From Nitrospira sp. (GTDB lineage Bacteria; Nitrospirota; Nitrospiria; Nitrospirales; Nitrospiraceae): DNA of 64,000 nt. The translations under genes and the position numbers were made by a program. Below the pieces are notes generated by a model. It was not told the DNA's origin, did no database searches, and worked only from the letters and a program-made list of their open reading frames with translations. Below, piece by piece: positions 40,621 to 48,245 of this stretch (the first letter of the stretch is position 1; every line of letters begins with the position of its first letter). Location of the stretch: the NCBI GenBank assembly GCA_029194675.1, contig JARFXP010000001.1, forward strand, positions 682,001-746,000, read 5' to 3'.

Positions 40621-41778
40621 TTATTGAGTTGAAGGTTTCACGTAAGAGAGCCCGCTATCAGAAACCTGAGCGACAGAACTCCCACCTTTTGACCAAGGTG
40701 ACTGACAAGACACGGTACAGGGTGTCGGAACGGCTGGTGAGGCTGTCGTATCGACGATCTTGACTGCCATGCCATCGATACCGCGGGTCGCATCGAGCAG
40801 CACGGACTCGCCGACATGCACACCGGACAGGATTTCGACCTGTTGGTCGAGCCGCCGACCGACTTTGACCCAGCGAAGGCGGCCGATCTGATCCGAGCCA
40901 ACGGCAAAGACGCTCGTGAGTTCACCGCGTTCGACGACGGCGGTCCCTGGCACGAGAATCGTCTTGCTCGTTCCTTTATCCAATTGGAATCGTCCGAACA
41001 TGCCGGTTTTCAGCCCCGGTTCAGCAGGCAAGTCCACTTTCACGGTGAACGTGTGGGTTTGCGAATCGCCGGCCGGCAGAATTTGACCGACGACGCCGTC
41101 CAGCGCTTGTTCACCCAAGGCGTCGATGACCACAGCAATCTTGTCTCCGAGAGATACCGATCTCAAATCTCCCTCCGCCACCGTTGCTTTAAGCCGTAGT
41201 TGTCGGGGATTTTCCATTCTCAATAAGAGCTGTCCCGGCGAGGCCAATTCACCTGCTTCCACCATTTTCTCGGTAATCACGCCGTCGAACGGCGCTTTGA
41301 CCATCGTATAACTCAGCTGGGCGAGCACTGTCGTACGGTTGGCTTCCGCTACCTTGTAGGCACGAGTCGCATTCTCCATCTCTTGTTTTGAAACGGCATC
41401 TTGGGCGTACAATTGGTTCATGCGGTCGAGCTGGGCCTTCGTGTTTTCTACTTCCGCCGTGGCGCGCGCCAAGTCGGCCCGTACGTCGCGGTTATCCAGC
41501 TGAATAAGCGTCTGTCCCTTGACGACCGGCGTGCCTTCTCGAACGAACAGTGTGTCGATAGTTCCTTGGATGCGACTGGAAAGCGCAGCCTGGAAGATCG
41601 CCGCCACCTGGCCGGTCACTTCAATACGAATCGGCACCGAAGTGTGTTTGACCTCGACAACCTCAGCCTGAATAGCCTCCTGTGAAGCGGCCGAAACCAC
41701 CGCCCTGCCGGGCTCCTCCTTAGACCCACAACCGGCCAGTAGAAACGTCGTTGCAATTAAGCATCGTGTTGCTATCAT
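40621..41778 (-). CDS. RND efflux periplasmic adaptor (membrane fusion lipoprotein)
   Basis: 385 residues. CLIATTFLLAGCGSKEE is a lipoprotein signal (Cys about 17). Then VRIEVTGQV-type beta barrel and lipoyl halves (AALSSRIQGTIDTLFVREGT; VVKGQTLIQLDNRDV ... TMVKAPFDGVITEKMVEAGE) and the helical hairpin between them (TAEVENTKAQLDRMNQLYAQ). It links the pump to an outer membrane channel. It is the first gene after the sigma-54 promoter of unit 2. Confidence 0.92.
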   Translation of the reverse strand: MIATRCLIATTFLLAGCGSKEEPGRAVVSAASQEAIQAEVVEVKHTSVPIRIEVTGQVAAIFQAALSSRIQGTIDTLFVREGTPVVKGQTLIQLDNRDVRADLARATAEVENTKAQLDRMNQLYAQDAVSKQEMENATRAYKVAEANRTTVLAQLSYTMVKAPFDGVITEKMVEAGELASPGQLLLRMENPRQLRLKATVAEGDLRSVSLGDKIAVVIDALGEQALDGVVGQILPAGDSQTHTFTVKVDLPAEPGLKTGMFGRFQLDKGTSKTILVPGTAVVERGELTSVFAVGSDQIGRLRWVKVGRRLDQQVEILSGVHVGESVLLDATRGIDGMAVKIVDTTASPAVPTPCTVSCQSPWSKGGSSVAQVSDSGLSYVKPSTQ

Positions 41779-41791
41779 GTTTGATCCTGCT

Positions 41792-41914
41792 TCAGCTCAA
41801 AGAAATCTGAGCCTGATGTTCAGGTTGAATTATCGATAGGCGCAGCCCCGACCTGAATCTCAGGCTGCTTCCTGTTCTGCTACTCCTGTCATTGCCAAGA
41901 TCCCGAATCGTCAT
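41792..41914 (-). pseudogene. 5' remnant of an LGWWYWF-type membrane protein gene (unit 2)
   Basis: AAGGAGCGGGACCACG precedes ATG 41914, which reads MTIRDLGNDRSSRTG and stops after 40 codons. The intact protein of unit 3 begins MTIRDLGWWYW, so the first seven codons and the ribosome site survive while the rest has been lost or replaced. It leaves the efflux operon directly under the old promoter. Confidence 0.65.
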
Positions 41915-41964
41915 CGTGGTCCCGCTCCTTGCTGTGAGTGATTGACGCGGTGCTGAATTCCTAG

Positions 41965-41980
41965 AGCAGCATCGATGCCA
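41965..41980 (-). promoter_or_regulatory. Sigma-54 (-24/-12) promoter, unit 2 (efflux operon)
   Basis: Minus strand TGGCATCGATGCTGCT, identical to unit 1. About 185 bp upstream of the adaptor start. Confidence 0.7.
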
Positions 41981-42048
41981 GGACAATGAATCGATGATGT
42001 TATGGAATTTCCAGAGGTTGGAGGATGGACCGGGCACGATGGGGGTCT

Positions 42049-42100
42049 GTGAGATTTCACGATACGTGAAATCTCACGAGAGGATTTGTGAAATTTCGCA
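42049..42100 (-). promoter_or_regulatory. Operator array (TGAAATCTCA type), unit 2
   Basis: 42049-42077 is a perfect palindrome: GTGAGATTTCACG, three bases, CGTGAAATCTCAC. It is followed by a third half-site TTTGTGAAATTTCGC. The centre lies about 85 bp from the -24 element. Confidence 0.75.
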
Positions 42101-42169
42101 AGTTCTCTTGCAGACAGCTGCGACGGGATTGGACGAAAGAGAAGTGACGATTCGAGGAAGAATATGGGT

Positions 42170-42311
42170 TCAGCGGGGTTTCTGAATCTTCAGCGTTTTC
42201 ATGCGTGACGAAAGCGTGGAGGCATTGAGTCCGAGTAATGACGCAGCACCCTGTTCACCAGAAACCTTCCACTTAGCCGCGTCGAGAGCGCACAGGATAT
42301 TGGTTCGTTCT
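42170..42311 (-). pseudogene. Fis-type C-terminal scrap of a sigma-54 regulator, unit 2
   Basis: Minus strand codons [46 protein letters not shown] and stop. This matches the C terminus of the intact regulator and keeps an open frame, unlike unit 1. Upstream it is cut by an IS630-like remnant. Confidence 0.75.
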
Positions 42312-42323
42312 ATACATAGCGTC

Positions 42324-42727
42324 TTAAATAATGCCGCATAGTCTTTGCAGTACAGCATTGGGTTTGTGCCAGCGATCGAAGCAGGTTTCGACCGCCCTGA
42401 CCAACTCGCCCAGCGATTCGAAGAAACGGTTGTGCGTGGCCATCCGGCGGGCCAGCTTCCAGACTCGCTCGATGGGCGCCAGTTGCGGGCTGTATGGTGG
42501 CAGGAAGAGGAGCGTGAGCACCGGCGATACTTCCGCAGCAGGGGCGCCAGCAGCACAGCATGGTGGTCCTTGGCATTGTCCAGCACGATGACCATGCGCG
42601 TTCCGCGCGCGCGATGCCGCAGCAGGGTCTTCAAGAAGGCCTCAAACGTCAGGGCGTCTAACTTCTCGCACATGGAGCGAACAAACTTCCCGCTGGCCAG
42701 GCTCACTGCGCAAGCGTCGATATACAT
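42324..42727 (-). mobile_element. IS630-family transposase remnant, frameshifted
   Basis: Minus strand: MYIDACAVSLASGKFVRSMC, GTRMVIVLDNAKDHHAVLLA (second Asp of the DDE core), then a shift of frame to FLPPYSPQLAPIERVWKLAR (the catalytic Glu). The N-terminal half is absent and the frame is broken near 42520, so it is inactive. It lies against the regulator fragment. Confidence 0.8.
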
Positions 42728-43169
42728 CTGGCACGATCCTCATGCCGCAATGGTATGAACTCAGATGCAACGTCGTTTCTCACAGCATGAGGGTCTTCTG
42801 TCCGGGTTCCTAAAATTCGGGACATCACATTCTCCCGCTGCTTCATCGAACGGGTCACTCAACAGGGCCATGAAAAGCGCTTACGCCAAGACAGTCTATC
42901 GTCGGAAAATGAACAAGGCGGCAAATTTTGAGCTGGCGCGACATAAAATATTCTGAACACCATCGCACCCGATGTGACATTGACCGCATCGCTTACCGCA
43001 AGAGGCTTGATGACATGAGTCGTCGGGTCCACTTCAGCATAATGATGTATTTTTGAATTGATCCATGAGAAAGAGCTATCCCCACCTGGCTTTCCGGTCA
43101 ACCCCGCGGCGATGCGATACGGCCGAGTTGTGCTGCAGATTGAAGCCCCTTCCGACTTCACATCTTTAA
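42728..43169. other. Stretch without a firm gene
   Basis: Minus-strand codons between about 43160 and 42860 (GLTGKPGGDSSFSWINSKIH, HYAEVDPTTHVIKPLAVSD) have protein-like composition but no start or ribosome site. They could be the end of a broken gene. Confidence 0.3.
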
Positions 43170-43772
43170 TTATTTCTCCTTGCGAGGATTCTTGAACATG
43201 TGTCCATGCCCAGGGATGATCCAATCTGCAACTGTGACTATCTTGTTTCTGCCTTGTTCGAGTTTGCCTTGGTTCCAGGCCACCGGATCTTTCTCCGGAG
43301 TCATATCTGGAAACCACCAGAGGTGGGTCATAACATAGATGCCCTCAGGAGTCTCCACGAGTAGGGAAGCATCCTCCTCACTATGACCAGGTGTCCGTAA
43401 CACTCTGACACCAGGAGCAATCTCGTAACCGTCCTCATGATCACACCACAGATCTCCCTTATACCGGCCCCAAAAGTCTACGACTTCAGCATTGGGGAAT
43501 AGCGCGATGTTTACGGTGTGGTCTATGTGATGGTGGCTAATAAAGATATGGGTCACGTCCAACGGAGAGATCGACGCTTTTTTAAGTGGGTCCAGAATAA
43601 GCGAACGGTCTGTGACCATGCCTGGATCGGCCACCACAACCGCATGATCGCTCTGGATAAGGGTAATGGTACTTGCGACGCGTCTGGCACCATCATCCGA
43701 CGTGAAGGGAATGAGTTTACGCCCCTCAATGGGTTGGGCATACCCTGGAGCAAGCACAGTGACTTTATTCAT
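43170..43772 (-). CDS. Metallo-beta-lactamase-fold hydrolase
   Basis: 200 residues from ATG 43772 (GGGGAGGAATCAGC upstream). MBL fold: TITLIQSDHAVVVADPGMV, THIFISHHHIDHTVNIALFP (HxHxDH as HHHIDH), a VRVLRTPGHSEEDASLLVET segment and WIIPGHGHMF. Similar to small MBLAC1/glyoxalase-II-like enzymes. Substrate unknown. It is the last gene of the cluster downstream of sigma-54 unit 3, though a 200-bp gap precedes it. Confidence 0.85.
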   Translation of the reverse strand: MNKVTVLAPGYAQPIEGRKLIPFTSDDGARRVASTITLIQSDHAVVVADPGMVTDRSLILDPLKKASISPLDVTHIFISHHHIDHTVNIALFPNAEVVDFWGRYKGDLWCDHEDGYEIAPGVRVLRTPGHSEEDASLLVETPEGIYVMTHLWWFPDMTPEKDPVAWNQGKLEQGRNKIVTVADWIIPGHGHMFKNPRKEK

Positions 43773-43979
43773 GCTGATTCCTCCCCACCAGTTAAAGTTA
43801 CCTAGTCGCCAATTAGGCTCACAAGAGAGCCTTCTCCGACAGAGCGGCTGTTGCACCATCGCAGAGGGCTAACCGCTGGGCTCACCAACCCGCGGAAGCA
43901 GACGAAGCCCTGAGCGAATCTGGTGCACAGGGGCTTTGGATGACCCCGCCGGGGGACACAGCTCGCCAGACCCAATGGG

Positions 43980-44390
43980 TCACTTGCGATCTACTCCATG
44001 CTCGACTTGACGTTCAAGGTCAGCAGCATCGAAGCTGCCGAGTGATTCAGCGATCAAGCCGTCATCACCAATCCGCCACTCTTCAAATCCACTAATGCGC
44101 ACGCGTTTACCCGTTTTATTATGGGTGCCTTCCAGCGTCCACTGATAGATAATCTTTTCGTGTCTCTCAACGAGATCATTCATATAGACCTTGACATCTG
44201 GGAAGGCAGTCATGAACCCCTGTGCAGCTTGGGTGATCGCGCTTCGGCCCACTGACGAGGTGCCTCCATTGATTGTAAGCGAGCCACCAGCAGCAAAGAA
44301 TTGCGCGACACTGGCAGCATTCTGGCTGCACCAAGCGGCCGTGTATCGTGCAGCAAAGTCGCGAAGTTGTGTGATTCGTTCTTGCACCAT
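43980..44390 (-). CDS. SnoaL/NTF2-like protein
   Basis: 136 residues; GAGGGAGGAAATT precedes the ATG. The cone fold pattern is visible: FAARYTAAWCSQNAASVAQF, FAAGGSLTINGGTSSVGRSA, a MTAFPDVKVYMNDLVERHEK strand and IYQWTLEGTHNKTGKRVRIS, with GFEEWRIGDDGLIAES near the end. This looks like the ester-cyclase-like SnoaL family. Reaction unknown. Confidence 0.8.
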   Translation of the reverse strand: MVQERITQLRDFAARYTAAWCSQNAASVAQFFAAGGSLTINGGTSSVGRSAITQAAQGFMTAFPDVKVYMNDLVERHEKIIYQWTLEGTHNKTGKRVRISGFEEWRIGDDGLIAESLGSFDAADLERQVEHGVDRK

Positions 44391-44748
44391 AATTTCCTCC
44401 CTCAGTTGATGAGCATAATGAAGCCTTAAGTTTGCGACATCGACCTATTGAATATCCTGATCCTTATCGTTGTATCTATGGGCACAGCGAATCCAAGCTA
44501 CGCTATGTTGCCCTTCCCACCGGATACTTTTCACTTAGCAGTTTCCAATTAGTCTGCGACATTCCATTCTCACAAGGATTCAGACTTTCTTCGGAAGTAT
44601 CTCGCCGGATGTGGTACAGCAACCGAAGCGACTGCTCGAAGGGTGCTTCATCCTGGTCGGTGCGGACTCTGGCCAGAGTGGACTGGTCATTCATCGGTCG
44701 GGATATGCCTCTGAGTGATAAACATTCCTTCCATAGTAGGTATCGCGA
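44391..44748. other. 358-bp stretch without a supported gene
   Basis: Short frames on both strands lack ribosome sites and family patterns. No operator of the TGAAATCTCA type is present. Confidence 0.4.
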
Positions 44749-45816
44749 TCACTTTGTTGCGCTAGGTGTCATCTTGCTGGTGGTGAGCAAATTGGGTGGT
44801 GGGCCGATGGGCTCAAAGTTCTTCAGCAACGGCACATCGTCTTTGTTCACCCACATCACATCATGATTGTAGCTGCCATGCGGTCCCCAGCTACCATGGA
44901 ATTTCTTGCCGTCAGGCGAGAAGGCCCAGCACATATCTTCGCCGGCTGTATTTATCGTATCGCCGAGGTTCAATGGCTCTTGCCATTCGCCTTTCGGATT
45001 CTGATAGGAAATCCACATATCATGTCCTCCCCGCGAGCCCATGTCCGGACGCGTACTGGTAATGATGAGGCTTTTCCCGTCCTTTGACAGGCCGGTCCAG
45101 TGCATATGGTCACGATAGGCCGAATTGATGCGTGGGCCCAGACTCTGGGGTTTCTGCCAGACACCATCCTTCTTCTCGACTTTCCAGATGTCGCTGTCTT
45201 GGGTAACCCCGGGTTGTTGATTGTTGAAGTAAATCAAGCTGTCGGAGGCAATAATCGGACAGTGCTCCTCGCCGGTGGGTGTATTGATGTGGGGAAGCGC
45301 CGGGACATCGTTCCAATTTCTGGCCGGTTGCCAGACGCCGTTCATTTTTTGTGTCACGTAGAGATCGCCGGTCGAGAGATTGCCCGGCTCGTATCTCGTG
45401 AAATACACGGCGTTGCCGTCATCCGAGAGGCTCGGTTCCAGCTCCCACGCAGACGTATTGATGTTCGGACCCACCGTCGGATCGACGCCCGGTCCCAAAT
45501 GAATCGGGGCTTGCCACGTGCCGTTCACATTGTGAGACATCCAGATATCGAAGTTGTAGGGAACCCCAGGTGATGGAATACTCCCTGGGCGACCGGAGAC
45601 GAAGATGGCGGTCTTCCCGTCGGCACTATAGGTCATCTCGATCTCCGAGTCCGATGAGTTAATGGGCTCCCCCATGCTCTTCGAGAGTGAGGAACTCGTA
45701 TTCGCGTGTCCGCTATGCGGCATCTCCATGCCTGACATCGCATACGTCCAGGCAGGAGTGAGAAAAAGTGTGAGCATCGCCATCCAGTGATGAGGAAGTA
45801 ATTTGTGCGCTTTCAT
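44749..45816 (-). CDS. Secreted beta-propeller protein (PD40/WD40-like)
   Basis: 355 residues with a signal peptide (WMAMLTLFLTPAWTYA). Repeats of the PD40 type: EIEMTYSADGKTAIFVSGRP, ELEPSLSDDGNAVYFTRYEP, GLSKDGKSLIITSTRPDMGS, CWAFSPDGKKFHGSW. Between them are FDIWMSHN, GDLYVTQK, SDIWKVEKK and HDMWISYQN strands. TolB-like proteins of this type usually bind ligands or partners in the periplasm; no catalytic site seen. Histidines and methionines after the signal (MSGMEMPHSGH) might bind metal. Confidence 0.8.
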   Translation of the reverse strand: MKAHKLLPHHWMAMLTLFLTPAWTYAMSGMEMPHSGHANTSSSLSKSMGEPINSSDSEIEMTYSADGKTAIFVSGRPGSIPSPGVPYNFDIWMSHNVNGTWQAPIHLGPGVDPTVGPNINTSAWELEPSLSDDGNAVYFTRYEPGNLSTGDLYVTQKMNGVWQPARNWNDVPALPHINTPTGEEHCPIIASDSLIYFNNQQPGVTQDSDIWKVEKKDGVWQKPQSLGPRINSAYRDHMHWTGLSKDGKSLIITSTRPDMGSRGGHDMWISYQNPKGEWQEPLNLGDTINTAGEDMCWAFSPDGKKFHGSWGPHGSYNHDVMWVNKDDVPLLKNFEPIGPPPNLLTTSKMTPSATK

Positions 45817-45875
45817 ACAACCAACCTCCGTATTTCGATCCTGTACGTTCAGATGCTAAGCAGGTAGGTTCCCCG

Positions 45876-46691
45876 TCATTCCTTCGCCCGTGCCGTCGCC
45901 ACAATCGCCTGCATCGATGAGCGGTAGGGGGTGTCTCCACCGGTCCTGGCTAGGGCTGTCGCCACTGCTTCGACGATTGGTCCAGACGAACCGCCGCGTT
46001 CTTGAATTTCAGCGAGGACCGGCGCGCCTTCGATCAGCCCAATCGCCAGCGATTTAGCCGTGCCGCTGTAGCACTTCTTCGGGACTGCCTGAATATTGAC
46101 GTTATCGAATCCGCTCGCAGTCAGCAACCTGCGCAAGACGTCGATATCGTAAAAGCTACACGGCGATTTGAAGAACTGAGGGGGATTATCCGGGAAAAAT
46201 CCTCTCACGGTCTCGTGTACGATGATGCCCCAGGGATTCTTCTCCATGCGATCCCACACACTGAAGGCGAGCAAGCCTCCTGTGAGCAGGACGCGGCGCA
46301 TTTCCCGAAAGGCGCGGTCTTTATCCGACACAAACATGAGCCCGAATTGACAGACGACCACGTTGAACGAAGCGGCGGGAAACGGGAGGTCTGCAATATC
46401 CGCCTGTTTCCAGTCGATTCCTTCCAGGTCCCTCAGTGTTCTCTGCGCGTAGTCGAGCATGCCGGGATTGATGTCGGTTGCCATCAGGGCCACGGTCGGC
46501 TTCAGGCGTGCACGCAGCTGCCGAGTGACAATGCCGGTCCCGCAGGCCATCTCGAGAACGGAGCCTTCCGCGTAATCGTTAGCTACCCGCTCGGCAAGAT
46601 CTATGGCATAAGGCTCGAACAAAGCCGACCCAAGGTGCCGTTCATACAGGTCGCAAACCGGAGCGTAATCATGTTCAAGAGAATTACTCAT
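45876..46691 (-). CDS. Class I SAM-dependent methyltransferase
   Basis: 271 residues. Motif I VLEMACGTGIVTRQL, acidic loop ALMATDINPGMLDYA, motif DWKQADIADLPFPAASFNVV and VCQFGLMFVSDKDRAFREMR, then VLLTGGLLAFSVWD. UbiE/Methyltransf_11 type. Substrate unknown. It follows the UlaG-like gene by 11 bases and belongs to the cluster behind sigma-54 unit 3. Confidence 0.88.
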   Translation of the reverse strand: MSNSLEHDYAPVCDLYERHLGSALFEPYAIDLAERVANDYAEGSVLEMACGTGIVTRQLRARLKPTVALMATDINPGMLDYAQRTLRDLEGIDWKQADIADLPFPAASFNVVVCQFGLMFVSDKDRAFREMRRVLLTGGLLAFSVWDRMEKNPWGIIVHETVRGFFPDNPPQFFKSPCSFYDIDVLRRLLTASGFDNVNIQAVPKKCYSGTAKSLAIGLIEGAPVLAEIQERGGSSGPIVEAVATALARTGGDTPYRSSMQAIVATARAKE

Positions 46692-46702
46692 CGAACAACC
46701 TT

Positions 46703-47476
46703 TCAGAAAATGTAAGATTCGCCGTCCTCAGGAACCAACACGCGCGAGGTCATGCCCTGTTCGAGAAGAAACGCTCGCAGGTCTTTTCGTGACAGCGTGG
46801 CGTGGTTTACTGCCTCCATGTGGCTAGCGATAATGGTTGCGGAGGGAGCGGCCTTATATACCTCGTACACATCATTCTTCCCCATAATGATCGGCTCATT
46901 AGGAAGAACTCTAGCGTCGCCACTATTGAGAACAATGACATCGGGTTTGTACTGCTCCAGGTTCTGTTCGACGCCCTTATACCAAACAGTGTCGCCTGCA
47001 ATGTAGAGCGTTTTCTCACTTGGATGTTTGAAGACGATGCCGCAAACCTGACCCAGGAGATCTCCCATCAGTCCTTCAAGAATCTCACCTCGGCCATGTT
47101 GGCCAGGGGTCTTGATCAAGGTAATGCCATCATATTCGTTACGCTCATCGAGTGCCCGCGTGTTGCGAAACCATGACATTTGCATATCCCACTCATCTCT
47201 ACTATTCTGAGCGAAGGTCAGCATATCTTTGGGAATGACCGTTTTGGCGGTGTCATCCCAGTGATCTTGATGGGTATGGGTTACGAGAACTGCATCGACA
47301 GCGAGAATCTCGCTCATGGACAAGGGCAGCTCAACGGTGGGGTTAGCGACATGACTGTTGAGCGTACCTGGAAACCCAGGAAAGCCACCTTTCGCTGATA
47401 ACATAGGATCGATCAAGAATTTTTTCCCGGCATACTCAACTTTGAGTGTTGCGTTGCGGATCTGTGTGAGTTTCAT
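46703..47476 (-). CDS. UlaG-like metallo-beta-lactamase-fold hydrolase
   Basis: 257 residues. KLTQIRNATLKVEYAGKKFL, AVLVTHTHQDHWDD (HxHxDH), TPGQHGRGEILEGLM and TLYIAGDTVWYKGVEQNLEQ are the UlaG/YtnP-type MBL pattern; the final His is in ASHMEAVNH. Such enzymes open lactones or cleave phosphodiesters, but the substrate here is unknown. It is the second gene after the sigma-54 promoter of unit 3. Confidence 0.87.
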   Translation of the reverse strand: MKLTQIRNATLKVEYAGKKFLIDPMLSAKGGFPGFPGTLNSHVANPTVELPLSMSEILAVDAVLVTHTHQDHWDDTAKTVIPKDMLTFAQNSRDEWDMQMSWFRNTRALDERNEYDGITLIKTPGQHGRGEILEGLMGDLLGQVCGIVFKHPSEKTLYIAGDTVWYKGVEQNLEQYKPDVIVLNSGDARVLPNEPIIMGKNDVYEVYKAAPSATIIASHMEAVNHATLSRKDLRAFLLEQGMTSRVLVPEDGESYIF

Positions 47477-47579
47477 GATAATGAGTCTCCCCTGCGTGAT
47501 TAATTCAACCTTCCCGATTGGCTAAGCCGGCATTGCCGAAAGAAAAGCCGGTCGGCACTCCGACATATTGATTCCCAGT

Positions 47580-48011
47580 TCATCCATGCACCCGCTCAAG
47601 CCACAATTGCTGAAACACTTCACCGCAAGGTGGCACGACGGTCTGACGCGAAAGGAACGTGCGTGCGACGAAATCCAAAGATAACGACTGCCGGCGGTTC
47701 CAGGATGCCAAGGACAACACTCGCGCCAGAAAACAGTACCCCACGACAACCCTGGCAGTTGTTCCGACCAGTTGCACCCAATGAATCCACTGGAGTGGTC
47801 CCCACAATCCGGCAAACAACAGCCCCACATAGGCGAACCGCACCTGTACTGGAAACGAAGTAACGTCTCGTGTCAGCCAGATCACATGGACGATCTGAAC
47901 AGCACAAAACAACATCGCCAGATACCTTCCTGCAGTCCATCCCAGGAGACCGGTGCCGAGTAATCCCGCCGTTATGAACCAGTACCACCAGCCGAGATCG
48001 CGAATCGTCAT
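47580..48011 (-). CDS. Small membrane protein, LGWWYWF family (sigma-54 unit 3)
   Basis: 143 residues from ATG 48011; AGGAGG lies six bases upstream. Helices DLGWWYWFITAGLLGTGLLG, GRYLAMLFCAVQIVHVIWL, VRFAYVGLLFAGLWGPLQWI and QLVGTTARVVVGYCFLARVL match the unit 1 paralogue closely, including FPVQVR and WVQLVGT. The C-terminal part after the helices (VVPPCGEVFQQLWLERV) is also kept. Function unknown; it is the first gene after the promoter. Confidence 0.72.
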   Translation of the reverse strand: MTIRDLGWWYWFITAGLLGTGLLGWTAGRYLAMLFCAVQIVHVIWLTRDVTSFPVQVRFAYVGLLFAGLWGPLQWIHWVQLVGTTARVVVGYCFLARVLSLASWNRRQSLSLDFVARTFLSRQTVVPPCGEVFQQLWLERVHG

Positions 48012-48057
48012 CATTCTCCTCCTGATACTCATCACTGCGCTGATGCTAGACTGTTAC

Positions 48058-48073
48058 AGCAGTATTGATGCCA
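48058..48073 (-). promoter_or_regulatory. Sigma-54 (-24/-12) promoter, unit 3
   Basis: Minus strand TGGCATCAATACTGCT: GG, ten bases, GC. It differs from units 1 and 2 only in the non-contacted spacer. Confidence 0.7.
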
Positions 48074-48142
48074 CACCTCAAACATGAGAGCGTGTGATGC
48101 ATTTTCAACGAGTTAGTGATGAGGAGGGAGCAAGAAAGGTCT

Positions 48143-48195
48143 CATGAGATTTCACGATTTGTGAAATCTCATGAGTGCATTTGTGAGATTTCAAA
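48143..48195 (-). promoter_or_regulatory. Operator array (TGAAATCTCA type), unit 3
   Basis: 48143-48173 is a perfect palindrome: CATGAGATTTCAC, five bases, GTGAAATCTCATG, followed by a third half-site TTTGTGAGATTTC. It lies about 70 bp upstream of the -24 element and just behind the stop of the intact regulator gene. Confidence 0.75.
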
Positions 48196-48245
48196 AGGAA
48201 AGACGCTCGCGGGACGTACGGTCCGTGATGCCCCAGAGGGCAAGG

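Noticed and set aside
37626..40763. Long plus-strand frames of 454 and 574 codons
   Set aside because: They lie exactly antisense to the RND pump gene, have low-complexity Arg/His/Asp-rich translations and no ribosome site: typical shadows of a high-GC coding strand.
44432..44866. 144-codon plus-strand frame
   Set aside because: No ribosome site or family pattern; the 3' half is antisense to the PD40 gene.
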